A stretch of 64,000 nt of DNA from Boesenbergia rotunda (Eukaryota > Streptophyta > Magnoliopsida > Zingiberales > Zingiberaceae): positions 393,405 to 457,404 of the forward strand of contig JAGFNQ010002317.1 of NCBI GenBank assembly GCA_024364735.1, in the 5' to 3' direction. The notes under the pieces were generated by a model that made no database searches, was not told the DNA's origin, and worked only from the letters and a program-made list of their open reading frames with translations. Made by a program: the position numbers and the translations under genes. This document shows positions 55,202 through 64,000 of the stretch, piece after piece; within the stretch, counting starts at the first letter, position 1, and each line of letters opens with the position of its first letter.

Positions 55202-58200
55202 ATGGCGCCGTCCTCCTCCGCCTTTCCTCCGTCCAACATCTTCGTGTTGCTCGGGGTGGGCCTCGCCGGCATATTACTTATGACGCGGCGCCTCCGGCGG
55301 CGCGTCACGAAGGAGGACTTCGGAGCCTTCGTCCAGCGTCTCCAGGTTCTCCCGCCGCCGCCGCCTCCACCTCCCAAAGCCCCCCATCCGTTGACCGGCC
55401 TCACCTTCGCCGTTGCCGACGCGTGAGCCTTGGATTCTTCGCTGCCCTTTTCTCAGTACTTGTCTTCTTGTTCTAATTTCCTTGTGTTGAATCTCGCGAT
55501 TTAGGTCGCGGAGAAATACCCTTTATATCCGTTTTAGGTTTTTTATGACCCAGCGAATTTTGCGTTTTCATTGAGTCTGGATGTCGAATATTATTGTGTC
55601 ATCAAATAGCAAAGAGAGCCTGTGTAATTACTGCCATATGAAAGAGTTTAGAGAGCCAGTGGCAGATGGCATTTGAAGTATGTAGTGTCAGTGGGAGAGA
55701 ATGATTGAATGCAATTCCAGCAGGTTGCAGACCAAATTTCCAGTAGAGACATTCTCTTTTGTTGTTTTTTATAATACATCGTCGTTATCAAACCATGCTT
55801 TCCCAGGTGTTTGTGGTCGGCTAAGTTAGATTCATGTACATAAGTTTAGGCAATATTGATGTTGGCTGTTATACCCAACTCAGCATTAATGTTTTTCATC
55901 TATGTTGGAGATGGTGCTTTTCATTTTTTTTTCCTATTGCACTGAACAGGTTTTCAAGTGGTGTACGTTACCTATATCCTATTTCACCTTTCAGATATTT
56001 GACCTCCTCACTTTGAAATTATTTCTCTGTAACATGTTAACCCTATTTTTCTTGGATTAGTGGCTCAATTTTCAGATAGAGTGTGCTTTTAATCTAGCAA
56101 TGGAAATTTAAGTTTATGGACACTCTTATTTGATAAAAAGAAAGTTATTTTTCTCTGGACCATAGCTAGATGTGCTTTCTCCAAAATACTAGATCCAATT
56201 ACAAATCTGGTGAGATTCTGACTATTTGTCGAATTAACAGATTTGACATTGAAGGATATGTGACTGGGTTTGGGCACCCCGAATGGGAAAGGACTCATGA
56301 ATCTGCACTGAGAACGTCCCCTATCATTTTGGCTCTTGTGGATGGTGGCGCCACTTGTGTTGGAAAAACTGTCATTGATGAGTTAGCATATGGGTAAGAA
56401 AGTTAGCCTTTACAAACCTTGTTGGTATTTCCTCATATATGCTCTATTTGTGTTGCCAGTCATGCACACATGGAATATATTTGTTCCAAGCTGTTTCAAT
56501 AGTTTTTCGTATTTACAAATAATGTTTACATAAAGACTTCTAGTCCAATGTTTTCATCCTCTCGAAGGTTCTGCCTTCACTATAGTCATTACTAGCTAAT
56601 GCTACTGTGACCTTTTCCAGTGTAAGTGGCAAAAACAATCATTATGATACACCTGAGAATCCTTCAACACCTGAGCGAGTGCCAGGAGGATGTTCAAGTG
56701 GGTCAGCTGTAGCTGTTGCTAGTGGCTTGGTAGAGTTTTCCCTGGGTGAGTTTTCTATATCTTCTATTTTTTTACGAAAGCGCTGTTGAAGTTTTATACA
56801 AAATGTCCTTAGACCAGTCTCTTATGTTTCAATTTTTCCTTGCAATTTTATAACTATGTTTTTCACACTACTGAAAACGATCAAACAAACTACTAATAGC
56901 TGTGTAGTTAATCTATGTTTTTTGCTATTCTTTAGTAAGGATTCATGTGATGATGAAGTATTATTATCTTACACAAATCAATTAAATAGGCCCAGTGCCA
57001 GTGTGTTAGTGGAATATAAATATTTTCTTCTTGAGTTACCCACCACAATAGAACCTTATCAGCCCACAGCTAATCCATGTCAGACTACAACTGAACTCGA
57101 ATCCAAACAATAATTCCAACTTGAACTTGAACTGAAGCAGTCTTTATACTCAGAACCTGAACCTCTTGACCTTACCTTACACAGACAATACAACACAAGC
57201 TGTTATGGGTGATGGTGATGCTTATATTGAAGGTTCTTCTAGGTCTACTTAAGAAAGTAAAAATTACTTCTTGAATCAAGATCAGTTCAAACATCAAATT
57301 CAGACCTTGAAAATGGAGTAAAAAAAAGACATGAGAGGTTGTAGAGCTACCAAAAAGGAAGAAACTGAAGAGGTGCAAATGGACATTATACAATACTAGG
57401 TAGATGCCCAACAAGTACAAGACAGGACTAGTAGCTAAAAGATATATACAAATATATACGATAGATTAAGGTTTTAAATGCCAAACCGTGCCAGTCGGCA
57501 TGGATAAAATTTAGTGTTCTACTTGTCAGTTGACTTGACTGACACTCAAAAGGACTTTGATACATTGGTTATAATGACGATGAAAGGTTGTTGAGGGATA
57601 TCGTGACATCAACAAAGTCACGCGAGAGGTCTGCAAGCTCAATAAGGTTTCTTCTTCATATTTCCTCTTCCACGACATCAAGAGAGGCCAACAGAGATCG
57701 TGGGAGCAAGCGACAGGCAAATTGGATTCGATAGTGTTCAAGCATCTTCTCATCATCCTTTGCCTCTTTTCTTGGTGTCAGTTTGGGCATCAAGGGCTGT
57801 TATAGTGTTACTCAATGGCATGCACACACATTCACACAATTGAGGATCCTAATTTGGATCCCTAACTACAAAATATGGTTATAATTATATAAGTTATATC
57901 CTAAATAACTTATTTTCTAATTATATAAGTTATCTAAATTATACAAATTATATAAGGTATATAACTTATATCCTCTAGTGGTTTGGTGTTGGCGCTAGCT
58001 ATCCTATAGTTCTCATAATGCAACACCAAAATCTAACCGTCGAGTCATTCAATAACTTGGAAGGAAGTTGATGAAGCAAAGAAGTTGATAACCCCCACCT
58101 AGAGGAAAAAGTCTCACGCATTAAACTCAAATTGAAAATTGTATTAATTCAAAAATAATTAATTACATGATTCAGGACATCTTTTATGGACTTGACTTGA

Positions 58201-59902
58201 CAAGAAACACAAATAAATTATCCTAAATAAAGAAAACATCCTAATTCTTAATAGGGATTACATTTATTCCTTATTTATTTACAAGATAGAAAATGTTAAA
58301 CACCAAATGGAAAAAAATCAAATATCTGATTTATTGCAGACGCATCGATCTTAAATATTTTTTAATTTTTTAAATTTTGAATGTGCAAATCTCAAATTTA
58401 TGTTCAATTTATTTTCTTCAAAATTATTTCCTGCATTGTTTGTTTCCTCATCCGCATTAAAGTGTGAAGTGTCCATATGCTTGTAGGCACAAATACTAAG
58501 GGTGGATGAAGAGTCTAAACATCAAAGTTGATGACTAGATCTGAAAATTTTCATTACATTATTTTTTTGTTTATCATAGTTTATTTCTCTACGATTTGGC
58601 CATATTCAAACAGTTTTCTGTTTCTGCGTCTTTCATTTATTTATAAAACGCTTCACTCTGTTACCTTACTCTGCACAAGTGGTATATTCAGCTATTGGGT
58701 CGTTATCTGACAGTTTGCATGACTTTTCCTTTCGCAAGAAGAATTTATGCCTACAGTTACCTTTATTCTACTTCCATGTCTTGTGAGTTATGGAAAGTAG
58801 GTACACCCATCTTGGTATTGGAAAAAAATGAAGATATCTAGGTTCAGGCACCAATCTTTCAAACAATCAGTGATAAAACCCATTTCCTTTTCCCCCTTTC
58901 CTGGAACATACAAGATCACAGAATATTTTTCTTATTTATTTTTGATATTTGCAGGTGTTGATGCTGTTGGTGGAGTGAGAATACCTGGGGGCTACTGTGG
59001 CATTTTAGCTTTCCGACCTTCATACGGTTCTGTTTCTAATATGGGTGTTGTTCCTGTTTCCCCTAGTCTTGACACAGTTGGTATGCAAAACATTTCTATC
59101 ACTTGAAATATTACATATTCGACTGAATATGTGTGCTCTGCTGTTTGCTTTGAACTACCATAATAGTTTTTCATATGCTCTAATTTTTTATTTTGGTGTT
59201 AAAGGTGTAAACTTAGAATGTGGTTACTACTTACTTGTTAGGCCATTGCATGGGATGAAAGCTTTTAGGGTGCTAATGCACCATTGAGATGAATTGAGGA
59301 CACAATTAACATACTATTTCCCGATTCTATGTGGAATTTTGGATGTTTGATATTGCATCCTTATCCTTTTTTTTACCTTCTAAAGTTAGTGACAAAATAG
59401 TAGTCTATTTTGTTCCATCTGTAACCAAAGAAATTTGCATTGGTTTCTCTTGTTTCAGGATTATTCTCCAAGGATCCTAATGTGTTTCATCGTGTGGCTC
59501 ATATACTGCTCCAGATTCCATTTGGCGGTTTGCGCCAACCTAGAAGTATAATGATTGCAGATGACTGTTTTGAACTGTTGAAAATTCCGAGCAGCAGTGT
59601 GATTCAGGTGCTGGTCAAATCTGTAGAGAAGCAGTTTGGACGTATGTAACCATGTTGAGTTTCTCCTCCAAGGAGATGTTCTTTCATGTTTCACTTCTCC
59701 CGTTCTTTTGATATTGTTAACTTTGTTTTGATATTAGTTTGCCAATTCATCGGTGTATAGGGCGACTTCTAAAGCATCTAAACCTCGGAGATTATTTGTC
59801 GTCAAGACTCCATAGCTTGAAACAACTTCAAAATGGAACAAAGAATGATGAGTCAAGAAGCACACTCCTATCACTTGCAAATGCTATGCAGTCTCTTTAC
59901 AA
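55202..59902 (+). CDS. Toc64/OEP64-like outer envelope protein, 5' part
   Basis: Toc64/OEP64 proteins are tail-exposed receptors of the chloroplast or mitochondrial outer membrane that dock chaperone-bound preproteins. Exons in phase: 55202-55422, 56241-56393, 56621-56745, 58955-59080, 59459-59641 and 59761-59902 (phase 2, continuing). Near the N-terminus is a membrane anchor (IFVLLGVGLAGILLM) followed by RRLRRRV, then the amidase-like domain: HPLTGLTFAVADA, YVTGFGHPEW, GATCVGKTVIDE, VPGGCSSGSAVAVASG, AVGGVRIPGGYCGILAFRP. In amidases the nucleophilic Ser lies in GGS(I/V)R; here the sequence is GGVR, so the domain is probably inactive, as known for Toc64. The C-terminal amidase half and TPR repeats would lie to the right of the window. 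Plastid versus mitochondrial form is not decided. Confidence 0.9.
56746..58954 (+). other. Intron 3 of the Toc64-like gene (2.2 kb)
   Basis: Non-coding. Contains ACTTATATAA-type repeats at 57.88-57.98 kb and AT-rich sequence with no identified element. Confidence 0.6.
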
Positions 59903-60118
59903 GTAAATATAGCTTGTCATTGATACTTGAGCAGTTTCTAATTTTCCCCGATGGATATGCATGCTTAAGAGTTTTATTTGATTTTTTCTTTTTGAGTTGG
60001 TGATGATAGAAACTCCGCCTGTGACGACCTAGTCATGGCCGGTCCCAAGCCCGGATAAAGGAGGAGGGTTGCGTTAGGTTGCCAGCCAGCGTAAAAAACT
60101 ATGGCAAATACTCAATGA

Positions 60119-63100
60119 ATGGATCCATTAAAGTATTATGCTAATGCTAGGATGTTCCCCGGAAGGAACGCGTTGCAGGGTCCGACTGTAACGTCTCGGC
60201 AAGGACCGCTACATCTCCAGAACCCGGGTGTAGTGCTAAATATGCAAGGGTTCGCGTTGCAGGGTCCGACTGTAACGTCTCAGCAAGGACCGCTACATCT
60301 CCATGAGAACTTGGGTGTAGTGTTAAATAGGCAAGAGTTCTCACACCATAGGTGGACTAAGAATAAACATTATAAGAAAAGTAATAGTCTCAGATTTGGA
60401 ACATGGAATATAGGAACTCTCACTGGTAAAACAATGGAGGTAGTAGATACAATGATTAGGAGAAAAATTAGTATTTTGTGTGTGCAAGAGACAAAATGGG
60501 TAGGTGAGAAGGCAAAAATGATAGAGAACTCGGGTTTTAAGTTATGGTATACAGGAAAGAGTAAAACAAGAAATGGAGTGGGTATTTTTGTAGATAGTTC
60601 TTTAAAAGATGAAGTTGTTGGTGTAGTTAGAAAGGGGGATAGAATTATAGCTCTCAAGATAGTAGTGGCGAAAGAAGTTGTGAACGTAATTAGCATATAT
60701 GCACCTCAAGTAGGATTAGATGAAGAAACTAAATCAAGATTTTGGAGCGATTTAGATGAGGTATTACAAAACATTCCGCCAAATGAAATGATTTTAATAG
60801 GAGGCGATCTAAATGGACATGTCGGAGCGAAAAATGAAGAATATGAGAGAGTACATGGGGGTTATGGGTTTGGAACAAGAAATGAAGAAGGAAAAACTAT
60901 ATTGGATTTTGCGATAGCATATGACCTTATACTAGCTAATACATTTTTTAAGAAAAAAGAAGAACACTTGATCACATTCAAAAGTGGGAATAATAAATCA
61001 CAAATTGATTATTTTATGGTTAGGAAGAGAGATAGGAAGATTTGTAAAGATTGTAAGGTTATCCCTGGAGAAAACTTAACTACCCAACATAGATTAGTAG
61101 TGTTAGATATACGCCTTAGTTATAATATTAATAGAGGAAAAATATACACGACTCCTAGAATTAAGTGGTGGAAGTTAAAGGATGGGAAGCAAAACATATT
61201 GAAGGAGAAGGTAGGAATACAAGCATTAGATGAAATATATAGCGACTCTAATACGACATGGGATAAGATGGTATCAAAGTTGAAAATAGTAGCTAAGGAT
61301 GTACTCGGTGAGTCAAAGGGGCATGCACCACCAAGGAAGGAATCTTGGTGGTGGAATGAGAAAGTACAAGAGAAAGTGAAAGAAAAACGAATAGCTTATA
61401 AGGAATTATATATTTGTAAGAACGAGGAAAACTTAAAAAAATATACAATAGCCAAGAAAGAGGCTAAGAAAGCAGTGAATGAAGTAAAAAATAAAACTTT
61501 TGAACGACTATATCAAAATTTAGATACAAAAGAAGGGGAAAGAGACATTTATAAAATAGCTAAAGCAAGAGAAAGGAAAACAAGAGACCTTAGTCAAATA
61601 AGATGTATTAAAGATGAATGCGATAGAGTACTAGTAAATGATAGCGAAATAAAAGAGCGGTGGAAGATTTACTTTCATCAACTTTTTAATGAAAGTTTAG
61701 GGGACCAACTTGACTTAGGCAATCTAAGTATTTCAAATGAGTATAGAAATTTTAATTTTCATCGGAGAATTCAAACTTCAGAAGTAGAACAAGCTTTGAA
61801 AGGGATGCAAAATGGAAAGGCCGTGGGACCGGATGATATCCCAATAGAGGTATGGAAATGTTTAGGGAAAAAAGGTATTGAATGGCTTACAAAATTATTT
61901 AATTTAATATTGAAAACAAAAAAAATGCCTAATCAATGGAGGGTAAGTAGTCTGGTTCCCTTATATAAGAACAAAGGAGACATACAAAATTGTGCAAACT
62001 ATAGGGGTATTAAATTAATGAGTCATACCATGAAACTTTGGGAAAGAGTAATAGAAAAAAGATTGAGGAAGGAGACCACGGTAACCGAAAATCAATTTGG
62101 GTTCATGCCTGGAAGGTCGACAATAGAAGCTATACATCTTCTTAGGCAATTAATTGAAAAATATCGGGAGCAAAAGAAAGATCTACACATGGTATTTATT
62201 GATTTAGAAAAAGCTTATGATAGGGTACCAAGAGAAATTATATGGAGAATTCTAGAAAAGAGAGGCGTTAGCGTAACATATATTGACCTAATTAAAGATA
62301 TGTATGAAAATGTAACGACTAGAGTGAAGACTTCAGGTGGATTGACTGAAGCATTTCCAATAAGGATAGGGTTACATCAAGGATCAGCTTTAAGTCCCTA
62401 TCTTTTTACACTAATCATGGATGAACTCACTAGGCACATTCAAGATACAGTGCCATGGTGCATGTTGTTTGCAGATGATATTGTTTTGATAGATGAGACA
62501 CGTGAAGGAGTAAATGCTAAACTAGAATCTTGGCGGGAAACTCTAGAAATGAAAGGTTTTAGGCTTAGTAGAGTAAAGACTGAATATATGGAATTTAAGT
62601 TTAGCAATGCTAGACGTAGTGAAACAATTGTTAAGATAGGAGATGATGAGTTGTCTAAAATCGAGAACTTTAAGTATTTAGGATCGTTCTTGCAAAGTGA
62701 TGGAGGAATTGAGAGAGATGTCTTACATAGAATACAAGCAGGATGGTTGAAATGGAGATTAGCATCGGGTGTCTTATGTGATCGTAAAGTACCTCTAAAA
62801 CTTAAAGGGAAGTTCTACAAAACGGCAGTTAGACCTGCTATGTTATATGGTGCTGAATGTTGGGCTATGACTCGAGCACATGAGCAAAAGATGAAAGTTG
62901 CAGAGATGAGGATGTTAAGGTGGATGTGTGGACATACGAGGATGGATAGAATAAGGAATGAGAGTATTAGAGAGAGAGTCGGAGTTGCATCTATTGAAGA
63001 AAAACTTCGGGAGACACGTTTGAGATGGTACGGACATGTACTTAGAAGACCAATAAATGCCCCTGTTAGACGATGTGAAACTATGATAAATACGCACATT

Positions 63101-63238
63101 AAAAGAGGGAGAGGAAGACCAAAAAAGACTTGGTTGGCAACAATAAAACAAGATAAATTTTATTTAAATCTAGATGATGATATAGTAGGGGATAGAACTC
63201 AATGGCGTAAAAGGATCCATATAGCCGACCCCACCTAG
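60119..63238 (+). CDS. RTE LINE polyprotein: AP endonuclease and reverse transcriptase, 1039 aa
   Basis: Nicks the target and copies the element's RNA at the nick. The N-terminal 85 residues contain a 28-residue tandem duplication (ALQGPTVTS(R/Q)QGPLHL). The endonuclease covers about residues 90-330: TWNIGTLTG, CVQETKW (catalytic Glu), SIYAPQVG, GGDLNGHVG, SQIDYF and TQHRLVVLD. RT covers about 580-860: WRVSSLVPLYKNKGD, NYRGIKL, QFGFMPGRST, DLEKAYDRVP, LHQGSALSPYLF and catalytic FADDIVLI (about 784). The C-terminus has LRWYGHVLRRP, the usual RTE signature, and the stop lies in CCCACCTAG. No frameshift or stop is seen, so the protein may be active. Confidence 0.95.
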   Translation: MDPLKYYANARMFPGRNALQGPTVTSRQGPLHLQNPGVVLNMQGFALQGPTVTSQQGPLHLHENLGVVLNRQEFSHHRWTKNKHYKKSNSLRFGTWNIGTLTGKTMEVVDTMIRRKISILCVQETKWVGEKAKMIENSGFKLWYTGKSKTRNGVGIFVDSSLKDEVVGVVRKGDRIIALKIVVAKEVVNVISIYAPQVGLDEETKSRFWSDLDEVLQNIPPNEMILIGGDLNGHVGAKNEEYERVHGGYGFGTRNEEGKTILDFAIAYDLILANTFFKKKEEHLITFKSGNNKSQIDYFMVRKRDRKICKDCKVIPGENLTTQHRLVVLDIRLSYNINRGKIYTTPRIKWWKLKDGKQNILKEKVGIQALDEIYSDSNTTWDKMVSKLKIVAKDVLGESKGHAPPRKESWWWNEKVQEKVKEKRIAYKELYICKNEENLKKYTIAKKEAKKAVNEVKNKTFERLYQNLDTKEGERDIYKIAKARERKTRDLSQIRCIKDECDRVLVNDSEIKERWKIYFHQLFNESLGDQLDLGNLSISNEYRNFNFHRRIQTSEVEQALKGMQNGKAVGPDDIPIEVWKCLGKKGIEWLTKLFNLILKTKKMPNQWRVSSLVPLYKNKGDIQNCANYRGIKLMSHTMKLWERVIEKRLRKETTVTENQFGFMPGRSTIEAIHLLRQLIEKYREQKKDLHMVFIDLEKAYDRVPREIIWRILEKRGVSVTYIDLIKDMYENVTTRVKTSGGLTEAFPIRIGLHQGSALSPYLFTLIMDELTRHIQDTVPWCMLFADDIVLIDETREGVNAKLESWRETLEMKGFRLSRVKTEYMEFKFSNARRSETIVKIGDDELSKIENFKYLGSFLQSDGGIERDVLHRIQAGWLKWRLASGVLCDRKVPLKLKGKFYKTAVRPAMLYGAECWAMTRAHEQKMKVAEMRMLRWMCGHTRMDRIRNESIRERVGVASIEEKLRETRLRWYGHVLRRPINAPVRRCETMINTHIKRGRGRPKKTWLATIKQDKFYLNLDDDIVGDRTQWRKRIHIADPT
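60171..60338 (+). repeat. 84-bp tandem duplication in the LINE 5' end
   Basis: Copies begin at 60171 and 60255 with CGTTGCAGGGTCCGACTGTA. The length is a multiple of three, so the reading frame is kept. The copies differ by several bases and a small in-frame insertion. Confidence 0.85.
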
Positions 63239-63293
63239 TGGGATAAGGCTTTGTTGTTGTTGTTGTTGTTGTTGTTGAGTTGGTGATGATAGA

Positions 63294-64000
63294 GTTTTAT
63301 GTGTAATTTGAAATAATTTGAGAAGCATGTTTCCAGTGATTTTTGTTAAACCAAAATAAGAACATACATTTTGCTGCATTTTCTAAATTTCTTACATCCT
63401 GATTCGGAGGTGATGTTGATTTCATTGATTTGATTTTTATGTCAGCTTATGGATGGGTTGGTGTTAATTTCTTGGCTACTTCATCTAGTTCTTATTGAGT
63501 ACAAACATATAGTTTGCCAAATGAAAGTTTATGTACATTATAAAAAAGAGCTTATGTTGCTGAAGTCTTGGAACTTGGTCCAATCTGAGGTTGGAGTTAT
63601 TTTGCAGCACATGTTATGCTGCTAATTGTTTGGTTCTTTATGTTCCTTTGTTTTTTTTGTGAGCTCCCTACGTGTGTAAATGCATAATGACACCACGTGG
63701 GAAAATTAGAAGAAAAGTGATTAGTAAATGCATAATGGCACCACATGGGAAAATTAGAAGAAAAGAAATTAAAATAGATGTGTCAAGAATTGGATTACCT
63801 CAGATTCTGGATGTGTAGAAGATTTATATCAGCAACCAAAGTTTTAAGAGAGGAAGAGAGGAAAATGACTTAATATGGTTGTTGCTATGATCTCTAAGGA
63901 TGTCAAATTGGTTGTATCAAACCAAGCTAGAGTTACTTAAGTAATCAATGGTCTTTCTACTGCAGTTTGACATGTTATATACACAAAATGTGGATCGGCA
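63294..64000 (+). other. Continuation of Toc64-like intron 6
   Basis: No exon recognised up to the window edge. A 48-bp tandem duplication starts at 63676 and 63724 (GTAAATGCATAATG(A/G)CACCAC). Confidence 0.6.

Larger units (their letters stand above)
60011..63274 (+). mobile_element. Full-length RTE-type LINE, 3.26 kb, 19-bp TSD
   Basis: Lies in intron 6 of the Toc64-like gene, in the same orientation. The 19-bp sequence TTGAGTTGGTGATGATAGA occurs at 59992-60010 and 63275-63293, an exact target duplication. The 5' end is AACTCCGCCTGTGACGACC. The 3' end is CCCCACCTAGTGGGATAAGG followed by (TTG)n, the hallmark of plant RTE elements. One ORF fills it. With an intact ORF, complete 5' region and perfect duplication, it looks like a young insertion. 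Confidence 0.95.

Overview
This window is nuclear DNA of a flowering plant. Genes carry GT-AG introns, plant-specific families are present (a Toc64/OEP64-like protein, a DUF789 protein, a P-class PPR protein, a class I HSP20), and most of the remaining sequence is plant retrotransposon. The very high GC3 of the HSP20 gene and of the first Toc64 exon, followed by AT-richer later exons, suggests a commelinid monocot, possibly Zingiberales. That placement is inference. I spliced the genes by eye using GT/AG sites, reading phase and family knowledge.

Layout. 0.25-4.4 kb: a 4,164-bp solo-LTR-like element with a 40-bp tandem array. 5.2-7.8 kb: a PPR gene (minus) whose 5' end abuts a GC-rich LTR-like sequence. 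10.2-12.6 kb: three small inverted-repeat elements, one set in (TA)n tracts and one with a 9-bp target duplication. 13.5-19.2 kb: a six-exon DUF789 gene (minus); its 3.1-kb intron holds a long inverted repeat. 20.2-21.4 kb: a decayed element beside the promoter of an intron-less class I HSP20 gene (21.6-22.1 kb, plus). 22.6-27.7 kb: a seven-exon plastid-type metallo-beta-lactamase-fold gene (minus). 28.4-29.0 kb: a Tourist/Harbinger-like MITE.

29.8-46.5 kb is a nested transposon block. A decayed hAT element is cut by Sirevirus-like LTR sequence. That sequence is split by a complete gag-only LTR element (33,574-40,882, TSD ATTAT). Further LTRs and a broken gag with a solo LTR inside it follow. 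46,674-54,377 is a young Ty1/copia element (346-bp LTRs, TSD ATTTT, tRNA-iMet primer site) with gag and pol. It also has a 263-codon reading frame upstream of gag that encodes a gag-like N-terminus, an acidic repeat region and a C-terminal membrane segment.

55.2 kb to the right edge: the 5' half of a Toc64/OEP64-like gene (plus). Its sixth intron contains a full-length RTE LINE (60,011-63,274) with one uninterrupted 1,039-codon ORF, a (TTG)n tail and a 19-bp target duplication. The remaining exons should lie beyond the window.

The host genes are unrelated single genes with no operon-like arrangement. The most notable features are the extra ORF of the copia element, the gag-only element, and the family-specific palindromes repeated in the Sirevirus-like LTRs, one of which recurs in an unrelated MITE.
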